From: Isoetes taiwanensis
Lineage: Eukaryota > Streptophyta > Lycopodiopsida > Isoetales > Isoetaceae
DNA: 64,000 nucleotides
Assembly (NCBI GenBank): GCA_021234155.1
Contig: JAJEKV010000062.1
Coordinates: forward strand, 2,329,305-2,393,304
Direction of reading: 5' to 3'
Shown here one piece after another: positions 1 to 12,179 of the stretch (positions within the stretch are counted from its first letter, which is position 1; every line of letters begins with the position of its first letter). A program made the position numbers and the translations under genes. A model generated the notes under the pieces. That model saw only the letters and a program-made list of their open reading frames with translations, was not told the DNA's origin and searched no databases.

Positions 1-1000
1 GTGGGGAGAGGGGGCAACCCCGAGCGCTCAATGCTACCGCGATTACGGTTGTGCTGCTGATGTGATACGGCCCGGCATGCCTCGCACGGCCTATATAATT
101 GCGATACGCAAGTCCGGGGGTCCCCACCGCTGTAATCGTCCCGAGCTTTGTTGCGGGGTAATCGTACCGGTCAACTTTTGCAAAATCAACGAAACAACAA
201 GATGGGTTCTCGGCGCATTCACGCTATCCTCAATCAATGTGCCAGAGTGAAGATATGATCAATGGTGGAATGTCGGGCGGAAACCCGCCTCGTAAGAGCT
301 TCGCACCTCTGTTTCCTCTGCCCATATTGTCGGCCGCTGCTCAAGGATGCCAGCCAATAGTTTTGCAAAGAGAGAGCAATGACCATAATAGTAACGGTAG
401 TTGGTCGCATTGAGGGTCCCCGCTTTGTGGGCACTACTGCTAGTGGTCCATTATGGGAAGCCTTCTCGCAATGCTTTATTGAACAATGCCATGAGGGCCG
501 GTGCACCGGTGGAGGCCCAAACCCCATTTCGTAGTTCTTCGCCGCATGCCATCTAAATCTGCCGCCTTCCCATTAGCTAGACGTGTAGGCCCATGATAAC
601 ATCCCCTTCAGAATAACCGCAGCCATGCCTATCCTGGTGGAGGGATCGGTGCCCGCCCTCGAAGCGTCACAGTATTTGCAAAACCGCACTCCATTGCTCA
701 GGGTGATGTTCCCCGTGGGTTGTCTGCAGGCTTGCTCAAGACCCTTCTCAGGAATGTCCAGGGTGTCTCTGGGGAGACCAAACATCATTCTTCGATGCTC
801 GCAAGGTATCCGGGCCTTCTTGTTCTTGAGAAAGGAGCGGTATTGACTGATGGCCTGTGGGCGGGAGATGGGATCAGTGACTTGCCGGAGTGTGCGTTTG
901 AGGTCCCGACACTCATCATCAAACCATTTGTTAAGGAATAACACACCGAGATGGTTGGTTGTGGCACCTCCTTTTTTTCTAGGTTTCATATATTAACGTT
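1..1000 (-). mobile_element. LINE fragment (RTE-like), 5' portion of reverse transcriptase, copy A
   Basis: Minus-strand coding debris. From about 989 downward it reads FLNKWFDDECRDLKRTL, then an SQYRSFLKNKKA stretch, which is typical of the linker before the reverse transcriptase of plant LINEs. Near 234-290 there is a STIDHIFTL motif (RT domain 2 region). The same features occur in copy B at 15,943-16,951. Frames are scrambled by indels, so it is dead. It is more GC-rich than the flanking AT-rich DNA. No endonuclease is visible upstream of about 1,000, so the copy was 5'-truncated on insertion, before the segmental duplication. Confidence 0.75.
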
Positions 1001-1194
1001 CCATACTTGTTTGAAAAACTCTTCCTACCTACGATATGCATCGATGATGCATGGATCGTGCTAACCTACTTGTTTAAGAAACTCTTCATAGTTTTTGCAT
1101 GTGTAACATACGTGTCCATGATTCTTGTATTATGCAAACAGCTAGGTATTTGTCCAACATTAGTTATATGGAACGCATAAGACATAAGGAACCT

Positions 1195-1437
1195 TTATTT
1201 ATATGACTTCTGCCTGCAAAGTTGCAATTAACTTACAATAGTTAAAATCCAGACAAAGATATTTTTTTGTAGTCATTGTCACATCATTTAACACTTGCCA
1301 AGCATCTTGCGTGCTTCCCTTATTTATGTGACTATTGCCTGCAAAGTTGCAATTAACTTACAATAGTTGCAATCTAGGTAAAGATATGTTTTTTTGTAGT
1401 CATTGTCGTATCATTTAACACTTGCCAAGCATCCTTT
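1195..1437. repeat. Tandem duplication, about 120-bp unit
   Basis: Two adjacent units, about 1,195-1,318 and 1,320-1,437, share the words CCTGCAAAGTTGCAATTAAC and CATTTAACACTTGCCAAGCA. The same pair is present in copy B at about 17,157-17,400, so it predates the segmental duplication. No coding content is seen. Confidence 0.85.
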
Positions 1438-3239
1438 CTTCCCGTATTCCAATTGGTAGCTCGTCTGCTCCTGAGTAGGCTGGAACGATAGTGACATGAA
1501 TCACTGAGATAATGCAATTGAATTTGAGGCCTTTTTTCCAGCTAACAGATGCTTCAGTTTTTTATAATCATCTTTATCATCTTTAGTGACATATGTACAG
1601 CTCTGTTATTCAACGCACAGAATAATTAATACAAAATCACGGTATGGCATCAGCATAATAGAACAAAACCATCAAGAGTCTATAGATCAATCTTATTGCA
1701 CATAACAATGAAGGGAAACAAAATTGCTTGCTGATTCTGGATAAAGCCTAAGATATCAAGATCATGAAATCCATGATTGCAACAAAATGTAGTGTAAATA
1801 CATTAAATGTGTAACATTATGTCATTGAAAATTTGTAAACCCATTTTCCTATACCTTTTTGGTTTAAGTCTGCAACAAATCCATGCATTAAACTCACAGA
1901 GAAAGCAGCATGTTACCAAGGAGGTGTACGTTTTTTGCAAAGCCATTGAAAAGAATCAGAGACATGGAAGCAAAGGAAGAGCCATTTGAAGAAGAGGTCC
2001 ATGGCCAATCAATGCATGAATGAAAATATCAAATAATGAAAACATCACTATAATGCAAGGCCTGAGAGCGGCAATTATTCCATTTTTACGAGAGAAAATA
2101 TATTTTTGGCCTAACCCATAAGAGGCTTGAGGGAGCCATACTCGACGCTGCAAGTTAGGGTTCGGAGCTTCTTTTTCAGAATCAATCTCGGCCATCTCAA
2201 CACATTGGTAAATCTAGATCACCTTAAAACTTTACAATATAGCATAGTCTTCTGCCATAAATCAAATCTTCGCGCATCTTTGCACTATTGCAAAAGCGTA
2301 ATCCACTTTCATACTAACCTTATAAAATCATTTGCGAGAAGGAAACTTCGGTTTAACAATAATGCGGCGATATCTTACTGATTTGGTTATGACCTTAAAA
2401 AGACTTCGTCGCAATTTATTGTTGTAGATGGCAAAGAAGCCAAACTTTTGTCGGACAAAAAAGTATATCCATCATGCATTCTCGATTCAAATTTAGAAGT
2501 TTTTCCACCCGACGCAAGAGTTTTAGAATGAATGGTTATCGAGAAACAAAGCGACAATCTTTATTCTAGTGTCAAAAGAAGAAAAAATTGAGGGATCTTT
2601 ACCTTCTAAGATGATATGTGGTACTTCTAAAGGAAATTGTGGCATTCACCTTAACAGAGCCTAAACCATCCCTTGCAGAAATGTGTTTGCACAAGAGCTT
2701 GCTAGGTAATGAATGAATTCAAAAGATAGAACAGTTTTGAGAGGAATACAGAAAACGTAGATACTTTACAAAATGTATTTAGTCTTCCTTAACAGACACG
2801 GAGAACATACCTGAAGTATGTATGGCTGAAGTATGTCTGAAAAGTCCAAACACATGCTTTTACATGATCCAACTGAATGACCATCAAGTGTTGCTGCTTG
2901 CTCAGGCGCATCAAGCTGCTTTTTCCCATCCAAAATAAAGCAGACAATCAAGGAAGATATTCAGAGTTAATGGATAATAGTGATTCTACCTTTGCACGCA
3001 ACATAAAATATGTTTTTGGTCCTTTGGAGGAAGGAAGTCCCTGGCTTTGAATACTGGAGACAACATATGTTGAAGAGCTTATATGAACAGTTGTTGCCAT
3101 TTATCCCAATGCCTCCAGTTGTACATGATTCATACTTGATTTCTGGATCTGCAGAAATGCAAAATAGATCAAATTGAATGTAAATGGAGCAAACAGATTC
3201 TATTACCACTCAATATGATAAAACTTACCGCATATATAG
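1438..3239. other. AT-rich duplicated DNA without a recognised gene
   Basis: Only short frames occur. None shows a family motif, although frames at 2,766-2,951 and 2,967-3,209 are preserved in the second copy. The segment lies downstream of the auxilin-like fragment on the minus strand and could contain its ancient 3' region. The equivalent DNA in copy B is 17,401-19,197. Confidence 0.6.
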
Positions 3240-3650
3240 TATAACTTTTTCTCTATTATAAGAGATGGTCCCAATGTGTTTATCTGAAAGTAAGCCCCAG
3301 CATACAAATCCACATGTCTGCTGCACCTTGTCATATGTCTGCTGCGCCTTGTCAGGGTGAACACAAAGTATTGATTTCCTGTATACTCTCTTCACAGATG
3401 CTCATGTAATGAGATCCGTTAAGGAAACTGGCTGCCAACCACACTCTAGCCATAACACCTGCACTAATACAAATTCAACCCATAAAATCATTATTACTAA
3501 CGAAATTGCAACTTGCATATGACGTACATATTGCAGTGTAGAAAGAAGGGCACGTAAGTTGCCTTCCTTGCCAGCAGCAGCCCAGTGCTTAATCTCTGGA
3601 CTCAAAAGATTCAGAGACCCTCTATAAAGATGTAGAAGCCCCATTGACCA
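3240..3650 (-). pseudogene. Auxilin-like J-domain gene fragment, copy A
   Basis: Plant auxilin-like proteins recruit Hsc70 through a C-terminal J domain to uncoat clathrin vesicles. On the minus strand, an exon reads [20 protein letters not shown] and STLQY up to a GT donor at 3,527. The next exon reads [12 protein letters not shown], then VKRVYRKSILCVHPDKAQQ, with the HPD catalytic triad at 3,359-3,351. This matches the auxilin J domain ([28 protein letters not shown]) closely. A TGA codon (3,404-3,402) interrupts the frame between TDLIT and the VKRVYRK helix. The sequence also loses family similarity soon after HPDKAQQ, so the last helix is missing. No upstream exons were recognised. Confidence 0.75.
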
Positions 3651-3877
3651 TAAGCATGTAGAAACAGAAACCAGAAATATGTTCTAATTGTTGGAGCATA
3701 CTCCATCGCATCTTCAGATGCATGAGAAACATCATGTTGTTCCCACACCAGCTTATGGACCTCGCTCTAATGCTTGGCGGTGCCGGTTAACCAGTTCCCA
3801 CACCAGCCGCACAACAACAATGGCGACCGAGAGTTTACAGGTAAGATAGGTTTGGAGCAGTCACAGCATATCTTAGA

Positions 3878-3917
3878 GCATATCTTAGGTATATTCCAGC
3901 ATATACCTAGGATATGC
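3878..3917. repeat. Hairpin core of a dispersed repeat, copy A
   Basis: Two 16-nt arms (3,878-3,893 and 3,902-3,917) pair with one G-T mismatch around an 8-nt loop. The hairpin sits in a roughly 150-bp repeat whose right part reads CCCACATGAACAAGGGTTTG and ends near GAGGCAACC. Related copies are at 19,836-19,875 and about 55,021-55,044. Confidence 0.7.
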
Positions 3918-3969
3918 CAAAAGCCCACATGAACAAGGGTTTGCCCCCCTAGAGGCAACCCAAAAATTA

Positions 3970-5236
3970 GTTCCCTAAAAAAATAAAAAAAAATATATGT
4001 ATCAAGTTTTATCATGCAGTCCAAATTTTGAACATGAAGTAAAAATCCAAGATGTGCTTGGGTTTAGAGTAACAATTACATATGATGTAAGGCACACAAA
4101 AAGATATTAATGCTTGCAAACAACAAGCACATGGAGAGGTGGGATATCGGTGTTACTTTTTTGTCGCCATTTTCTAAACGATGTGACACCTTCAACCTTT
4201 AGATGTAACAATCTCAATAGGTTTTAAATGCCATCTATAGACATTTTACCTCTATATTCTAATGTATTACATTAGATTTGGTCTCCGTGGACGATAAAAT
4301 CATATTCTTATTCTATTGTATTATATTGTGTTGTCTTGGAATAGGAGGTTGAAGTGTCAACAAATCTAATTTCTTTAGCTGTTAGCTGGTCAAAATCCTT
4401 TGAAACGTGGGCGGCTAATATTAACTAGTCAAATCCTTAGAAAAGTGGGGTCAAGATGGAGGGATAAGATTGGTGTTAAAACAAGAGGAAGAGCTTCCTA
4501 GGCCGAGGCACATTAATGGTAGGACAAGGCCTTAATGATTATATGCGTAAAAGAGATTAGATTATGAAGTAGAAACAACGAGATTAGAGTAATTAAAGGG
4601 AACAAAAAAAGAGTGCTAAAACGTTGGAGTAGCATAAAATGACAATGGTTTAAATACATTGAAAAGAAAAAGAATTCAAGCTAGAGGAGAGGGGCGATGT
4701 ACAACTATGACGGACGGAGGCCAGGCCATCGCCATGCATGGCGATACTAGTGTTCTGATAATAGTGATAATATTTAAGTCATTACCGAAGGTGCCGATTC
4801 ATGAAGCAATAGAGGAGAGGTCACTTCAATTACTTCAACAGGGGTGTTTGCTTTTGATGTCAATTGTGCTACTTTTGGCAGTCGGATTTTGTCCCGCTTT
4901 TCTAATTCCCTAGACCTCCCCAAGACCCACCTTAAGTTTAGTCTACCTTCACTCTAATTCATGGGGTGCCTTCATCATGTTCGATGATCTTCAAAATTGG
5001 CTGATTTGTAAGTTCTTTTTGCTTAATCGCTTTCGTAGTATAAGAATTTGTGTATTTTTAATCATCATTTGAGAATAAAATGGGATGCTAGTGCACCACT
5101 TATATCCCAACATGTGTCATCGTCTTTTCTTCCCCCACAGTATTCCCTGTTGGATAAATAAACAATGCTTTTTTTGTTTATCTTATTTTCCCTTTGCATT
5201 TCTCATTTTGCCATACATAAGACTATGGGTTCAATG
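3970..5236. other. Duplicated AT-rich DNA, no recognised gene
   Basis: I see no protein family in either strand, in this copy or in 19,930-21,179. The block 4,640-4,920 differs between copies by many small indels, although the flanking sequence is nearly identical. Confidence 0.6.
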
Positions 5237-5465
5237 GGTGGCAAAAGATGAGTGATGAGGTGGCAAAATATGAAGCATGGAAAAAAATGAAGAATTTTGC
5301 CTAGACAATTCTACAACTTTTAGAAAATGTGATTTCTCTATGGTGACATGACATTTCTTTTACATGGTGGCATGTTACATGATGATCAAGACTTATGCAC
5401 CCTTTAGATAGAAATGACTTAGGCCAATTTTTCGAAAGGGTTTTTGAGCAGGATAAGTAGGTAAA
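5237..5465. other. Unassigned AT-rich DNA right of the duplication break
   Basis: Contains GATGAGGTGGCAAAA-like words that recur diffusely up to about 6,620. No gene is seen. Confidence 0.5.
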
Positions 5466-5698
5466 GGTGATAAGCAAGGGACATGGTGGTGGTCTAGTGG
5501 TAAGGCCTTGGATTGGGGTGATCTCCAATGGTGGTTCAAAACCCACCCTGACCATCATCGGGTGGGAGACGCGGGTGGTTCAAGTCCCATCAACCATGCC
5601 CAAAAAAAAAAAAAAAAGATAAGTGATAAGGGACAAGTCCCATCAACCATGCCTTCAAAAAAAAAAAAAAAAAAAAGGGTGATAAGCAAGGGACATGG
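5466..5698 (+). mobile_element. tRNA-derived SINE with 21-bp target-site duplication
   Basis: A perfect 21-bp direct repeat (5,466-5,486 and 5,678-5,698) flanks the element. Inside are RNA polymerase III boxes: A box TGGTCTAGTGG (5,490-5,500) and B box GGTTCAAAACC (5,533-5,543), 32 nt apart, as expected for a tRNA-derived promoter. The body ends in a first A-run (about 5,601-5,616). A short piece then repeats part of the target and the SINE 3' end (GTCCCATCAACCATGCC), followed by a second A-run (about 5,657-5,676). The perfect duplication implies a young insertion. The doubled tail could be two successive insertions or template switching during reverse transcription. Confidence 0.85.
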
Positions 5699-8600
5699 AA
5701 TGAGATGGCACTAGAAATGATGAGGTGTCATAAGAAAGAGCAACCACACTTCTTCCTTTAAATGCGACTATTTGCAAAAACTACAGTTGTTGATATGGTA
5801 TGGGTAAGGTTGCAAATATAGCGATAACATGGCAAAACATGAAGGATGAAAAATGAAGAATCTGCCCAGATAATTTTAGAAATGACTAGGCACATGTGTT
5901 ATCGCAATGTGACCAACGGGGTGAGTGGGAATGAGAGATGGGGAAGGCAACATATGATTTTGTCCTTTAAACTTTAGGATGATGATGATATGTCAATGTT
6001 TAAATGAGGTGGCAAATGAGGTGATGATGTGGAAACTTAGGAGTGTGGAGGAACTTGTGCACAACCTCTTTTGGCATTTTATGAGAGCACATCAAAACGT
6101 CAATGAGATGGCAAATGAGGCCACAAAACGGTTAGGAGACATTCCATGCGGCCCGCCAAGAAAACGTGGGAATTTCCAAACAAAGAAATGTTAGTAAAAA
6201 ATTTGTCACGTAAAGCTTTACGGCGACCTGCTTGGGTTACTGCTCGTTAACCTTCATGAGATTTACCAATCCGAGATTTGCATTCCGAAAACCCGCATTC
6301 TGGACCAGAATAAGTCTCCTAACTCTTTTCCACGTAATAACATCTACTACGCCTTTCCCCGGCATGTAAGGATATGCATAGTCAATCAGGTTCTCGCTAC
6401 CGCTGGCCGCCTCAGTTTTCCATGCCAAAAAGGCATGTAGACCGCCTTTCCTGTATAGGAATTTTGGCTTGTAGTAAAACTTTTGATTTTGCGAATGAGA
6501 TGTCAATGAGAGGACAAAAATTGGGAGTTTTGGCTTGTAATAAACTTTGCGCCTTAAGGATATGCTTCATAGTGACTTACCAAAATGGTGATGAGGTGGT
6601 ATATGCCACATGGATGGTATTTTAGGGCCACTTTTTTTTTTTTATACTTTTCTCGAAATATAAAGAGCATCCCTGCATGGCATGGTATTGGATGATTGTT
6701 GAATGGGAATCATAATGTGGCACTCAAAATGGTGGGGATGTAGATATATGGAGATAGAAATGACCTAGGGATGCACCTATCATATGGGGGTATCCTCATG
6801 TGCACGCAAGGGTCGCCAAAACCCCCTTGTATACTTTTAGAAATATTCCAAAACCCCATTTCAAAGCCTATCATACCAGAGTCATCTAAAAAAACCCGCC
6901 TAGGTAAGAGTAGGTGTATGGTTCAAGACCAAAATAAACCCTTGAGTCACTCACCTAAATCGTACATCTAAAACTATGTGAACCCCTTGAAAATGATGTT
7001 TAGGGGGCTAAATTTTTAGTAGATGTTTTTTTGTGTTTCTAGTACCTTTCAAGATCGAATATATTTAACACATTACAAGAACGCACTAGTCCACATGTAT
7101 TCACTATTCAAAGATCGGATTTTGTGAAGCTAACCTGTGAAGGGGAATCTACAGATGGGTTGTTGTTGTGGGATGCCTACGATGGATGTGTGTTTGTTTT
7201 TTTTCCAGTTTTTTTCCAGATCCAACGATTGATTACTCATCAATACTTGTCAAGTATTGATTTTTCAATGGTCGGGTCTAGAAACTGAATTATCTAGATG
7301 GGTGCAACAGCGCCTCTCAACTCCCCCATTCACCCAATTAAGGGGTTGTTGTGGGATACCTGCCTCCATGGCTTTTATTCCCAAATCTGATTATTGAAGA
7401 TATTTTTCATGAATGCTTAACAATATGTTACCGTCCCAAAAATATATACTCAAACATCATTCCAAGTGGTGGCGCTTTATTAGAGACCTTTTGCTTTTGC
7501 ATCACAATTTCCCACGCCAAATCTCATTTAACCATTTTAGATTCATGTTCTTTTTTTTGTCCCCAAAACCCAGAAAGAGCATATTTTGAATTTTACCTAT
7601 CCATTTTGTCCAAAAAATTAAATATCCCAAGTCACTATCTGTTGTCCCATGTTATTATGGAAAAATTTCATACTCAAAAGATTTATAAAATGATTAGTTG
7701 ATGTTATAATTTTAATATAACAATGGTTTTGCCATGTCATGATTGCCCTTTGCGCACCTCATCATATTTTTGCCATGTCATCATGGAGTTTTTGCAAAAC
7801 AACCCTTTCCCTTTGTCAAATTTTTTAACATGCCTCATTGCCTCTACACGAATGACATTATGATATATAACATGTAATAACAATATGGTGAGTCATATGA
7901 GTAATGGGGCATGATGGTATAGTGGTGCCTATAAAATGAGCTACAAAAAAACTTAAAGATCACAACCACTTTAAAAAGACCTTACTTTTTTAGCTACTTA
8001 AAAAAAACTACCGCTTATAAACCACACCGCCTTAAAAATATATCTCCTAATAAAAAAATATATATATATTTCCTTTAATTCAACTCAATTCCATTCTCAA
8101 ATTTTTGCAAAGCAACATATAGTCTCTTTTTGTTTTCCTTTTTTTAATGTTGCTTTCAAGTGGACCAACTTTTGGGGTGTTTTGTATGTGATAACTAAAT
8201 CAAAGAGTGAATTGAGATATCTTAGATCTTAAGCCACTAACATATTATAACCTATACACCTGAGCAACTAAGCATTCAATCATAAGCCAATGTTAAAGAT
8301 TAGCTATAAGTTAATGGTAAGCAACGTGAGTACATGGTATCGCTTTATGAATGTGTTAGATGTTGTTAGCACCTACAAGGCGCTTTGGCTGGATTAGGAG
8401 CTGCCGCCCCCCCTCACGATCACCTGGTGACTCTTGAAGAAAGATTTGATGCATTTGAGGCCGCCAGAGTTCGATGGATCTATTTTCTAGAAGAAGCTTA
8501 AGAACAAGAGTCTCATTGAGGATTTAAATTTATCTTTTCGGTGGGCAATCTTGCAAAAGAAATATCCTCTAACAAGGATGTGTTCTTTGGTGCTTCAAGG

Positions 8601-10820
8601 CTTTGTCTTTTTCATTAAAGACTTGTTGAAAGGGTAGATTCATCCGATGCCACCTATAAGGCAAAGAACGATCAAGCAAGACTAGGTAAAGATGTTTATT
8701 TGAGTTTTACTTTGAACAGAGGATATCACAATTCATTCTTTTGAAAGAAGTATGCCCTGTCGCCTTCCTTTTCTCCGCTTTTCTTGCTAGCAAGAAGATC
8801 AAGATTCTCGCAGAATCGATGTATCGAAGATTTTTCTCACATAGGAATTGAAAGATTTGTTCATTGATTTATGTCAAAGTGATTCGATAACAACTCAGAT
8901 GGCGATTGTCAAGTATTTGGAACTTTCTAGCACCTTGTTCGCTTTTCAATTACTACTATGATAGAAGAAGCCATTCAAGTTCAAGTCGCTAAATCTTCTT
9001 TATTACCAATCCACTAGGATATGGTTTGCTCAAATACGCGCCACATTTAAGTTGTGTGCGAGACCATGTAATCGATGTTTGATTTCCATTATATTTGGCT
9101 ACTCTCATACGTATATGAGTCTAGGCCTTGGCGGGAGCAACATGCATATATCTTCTTCTTTATTTCAAAGCTATTCAAATTATTTGCATGTTCTTTTGAT
9201 GAGACGACTTTTATTTCCAAAGTGCCTCTTGGCAACTATAGATCATCTTGCTTAACTGGTTACGATGCTTAATGGGCCTTATAAGCTTCTCAATGGTATC
9301 GTGTTCCGTGAGCATTCAATAAGTTCCCAAGACGAGAGAATGAAGGAGTCTAAATTATTCTTGTTGTAATTTCTACAAGCAAAAGTAACCTTCTACTCTT
9401 TATCTTTTAATAATATAAAATAAAAACAAGGTGTTAAGACGGAGGGTTGCCCTCCGTGGGTCGAGAGGTTGAGGTGGCTTAAATCATACTTGAAAGTTAT
9501 GTTTTTATAATCAATCAAAATTGCTATTTTAGAACATTGTCATTTTGTGAAGACGATGGTACCCATTTGCATCAGTAACTCCTCCTTAGATGTTGAACTC
9601 CTCTTGGACTAGGATCCAATTGGACACATGGACATTGGGGGTTTGAGTGTAACGATTGGTCCGTGGTGCTCTGGTGATGGAACAAGGATGGCGTACATAA
9701 GGAGAAGTCTAATAGGGAGAGAATGGAAATACATGTTTTGTGAAGTGACTTAAATCATAGTTCAAAGTCATGTTTTGACAATCGATTCAAGTTGCTACTT
9801 AGACAATAGAGTACTTGATAGACAATAGAGTTGCCAAACAAGCCGAGTATCTGCCATATCCAAATCAAATAATTAATAACCAAAAAAAAAAAAATCAAGA
9901 ACTGAAATGCCGGCCAGCTAATGCGTAAATTAATCACCTAGCATATCGCGGCCAAGAATTGGCTCACCCCTTTATAGCTCGCCACATATTTAAAAGAGGC
10001 GTAAAAATGCAGACGCAAGCAAATAGAAAGGGTATAGTGGTAAGTTTGACTTTTCAAAACCATTTCATTTCATGTCATCTTATGTGGCCATTCTACTATC
10101 TAGGATAATAAATCTCTTTTAACAACTGTCCTGCCTTTCAAACTTTTGATATAAGCACTGGCCAGATTTTGTATAATGTGGTATAACGAAATGTCATTGA
10201 AGAATATCTATTTCAAGCTGCAAAGATATACGCATATTCAAGTAAGGACTATCTTTTCTTGTAGTTTGAAACTTGTCTAGCCTATCCAAGACGCCTTTGG
10301 TTTGATATGAGGAATGTTCTTGTTTCAATCTTCTATCCGATGTATAACTTTTATTTTTGGTTGTCTAGATTTTATTCGATTGTTGCCATGCCCACTACAC
10401 GTAACGCATTCTTTGAGTTTGACTTAAGGGCAGCAGTTTGCTAGGTTCTTGCATAGGTGAAGTCTAGAACTTATGAATGTTTGCTAAGATACAACAGCAA
10501 TGCTTGGTTCGCATGAAGTCTGAAATCTAACTCAGTGTTTTGAAGTTGAGTCTCCTATGTCATTTCAAATGTTATAGCAGCAAACTGTCCAAATAGACCA
10601 TCTTCTAGTCCTAATCATCCATTACCATTGCATTTTTTAAAATGCTATTCTCAAAGGTTGCAATACCTTTTAGGCCCTGCCAAACGAGACATCTCAGATT
10701 TTATTTTTATTTTCTTTTATTCTCGCGGTTTTAATAAAGTAGTAACTTGGATATGAGGTGTATGCTGGCAGCAGAAGCTGGACCCAAGGAATTGACAGTA
10801 GGATTTCAATGGCATTGAAA
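5699..10820. other. Unassigned, repeat-like DNA
   Basis: No protein family is recognised. A block at about 5,820-5,890 (CATGGCAAAACATGAAGGAT) repeats one at about 5,255-5,325. The word GATGACATGGCAAAA reappears inverted near 7,720-7,790, so a decayed repeat is likely. Around 8,300-9,300 there are plus-strand stretches such as DETTFISKVPLGNYRSS (about 9,205) that look like old coding sequence, but I cannot assign a family. Confidence 0.5.
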
Positions 10821-10827
10821 GCATGTT

Positions 10828-11790
10828 ATGCAATGCTTAATCAAGGCAGGCAAGCAAATGTGCGGTCTTGGCCAATATGGAAACGATTTTTTTGACACAT
10901 TAGTAATGCCCGCTGGTTTGTATGCGGTGAACTATGGGGGCCGTCTTTACCAAAGGGAAGTGGAATGCATTGGAGCAAATACAGAAAATATTATTACATA
11001 TGGTTTTTAAAGTGAAAAGATCAGTGTCGTACGAGATTTTGTTAATGGAAAGCGGATCATACCCGTTGGAGATGCAAGCAGCTTGGCAAACTGCCCGATA
11101 CTTGAATAAAAGAGTAGACTTAATATCTTTGGCATGTGGTAATCCAGCCTCCAGGCCTTGGGGGTAAGAGGAAAAGCAAGCTGGCATAAGGATGTAATAC
11201 GATGGTTGAATCGATTGCATCTTACGATGGCTGATTTTGGTAAAAAAAATTAAAAAAAAAAAAAAAAAAAAAAAACATTTGAGTGATGCATTGAGTTCGC
11301 GGATAAGAAAAGTTCATATATTATTTTAATGTGCTTTAACCGAAAAGCAAAACATGGCATTCGCTATATCTTAGTCATAAGAACATCTACCCTGTAATGG
11401 TACAAGTAGTAGCTTGAATACGCATGGGTTCACATCATCTTAATGATTGAAACTGGGAGATGGTACGGGCTTCCTAGGGAAGAAAGGATATGCAGATGCA
11501 GGCAGGATATAGAAACACAATCACATGTAATATTCCATTATCCTCGGTTCCATTCACTTCAAAAAAAGTACTCCCAAGTAGATTGGGTACACGAGAACTT
11601 GACAACTCTTTTCCAAAAATATACAATATTAGAGAGCTCCTTGAGAGCATTGATCAGAAATAAAAAGATACTCTTATCAATAGAGAGTAGATGTAAAACT
11701 GTAAGAGTTATCCCATGGCCTACAAGTCTTTGTTGGACGTTAATAAATCTTATTATTATAAGTAAAGAAAGAACTGCCTAAAAGGATTCT
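10828..11790 (+). mobile_element. L1-like LINE, ORF2 C-terminal fragment
   Basis: The plus strand reads LLMESGSYPLEMQAAWQTA (about 11,040), the region after the reverse transcriptase. After a gap comes METGRWYGLPREERIC-like sequence (about 11,440-11,520), followed by the SHVIFHYPRF remnant of the C-terminal zinc motif. The same order is seen at 23,047-23,760 (minus). An A-rich run at about 11,240-11,275 interrupts it and may mark a later poly(A) insertion. Several stops and shifts show that it is dead. Confidence 0.7.
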
Positions 11791-12179
11791 AAAAGAACAT
11801 AACCATGCACTTAAATACTATTAACACGTTAACCATTACTTCATAACTATCTAGGGTGCAATTCATGACCTTCGGAAAGCTTAAGATCCAATATACAAAT
11901 ACACCTGAAGTTTGTTCCATGAAAAGACTTCAGACGCCTAACTTTGCGTAACCGGAGCCAAATTTTTAATTGCTATAATCGATATAGTTCTCAGATCATT
12001 TATATTAAAATTGGGAATTCTATCTTTGCAAGCATATTTGGCTCATCGAGACCTTGGATTGTTCAGTATATTTATAATATGGAACTGACAAGCATATATA
12101 TTGTTTAGGTTGTTTGGCACTTTCCTACACATCTACCTAGATGAATGCCAGCATAAATATTTGACATAAGCACATATGC

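Larger units (their letters stand above)
1..5236. repeat. Segmental duplication, copy A (left end outside window)
   Basis: This stretch matches 15,943-21,179 in the same orientation, at an offset of about 15.94-15.96 kb. Four minus-strand open frames (2,766-2,951; 2,967-3,209; 3,402-3,644; 3,767-4,024) translate identically in the two copies, so the duplication is recent. Similarity stops sharply after the shared word GGTTCAATG, at 5,236 here and 21,179 in copy B. The left end is cut by the window edge. Differences are not spread evenly. Long runs are almost identical, while 1-600, about 2,030-2,070, 2,240-2,560 and 4,660-4,920 carry dense small indels. Confidence 0.95.

Noticed and set aside
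1441-1500. Possible tRNA gene (TTGGTAGCTCGTCTGCTCCT)
   Set aside because: No cloverleaf or T-loop follows at the right distance.
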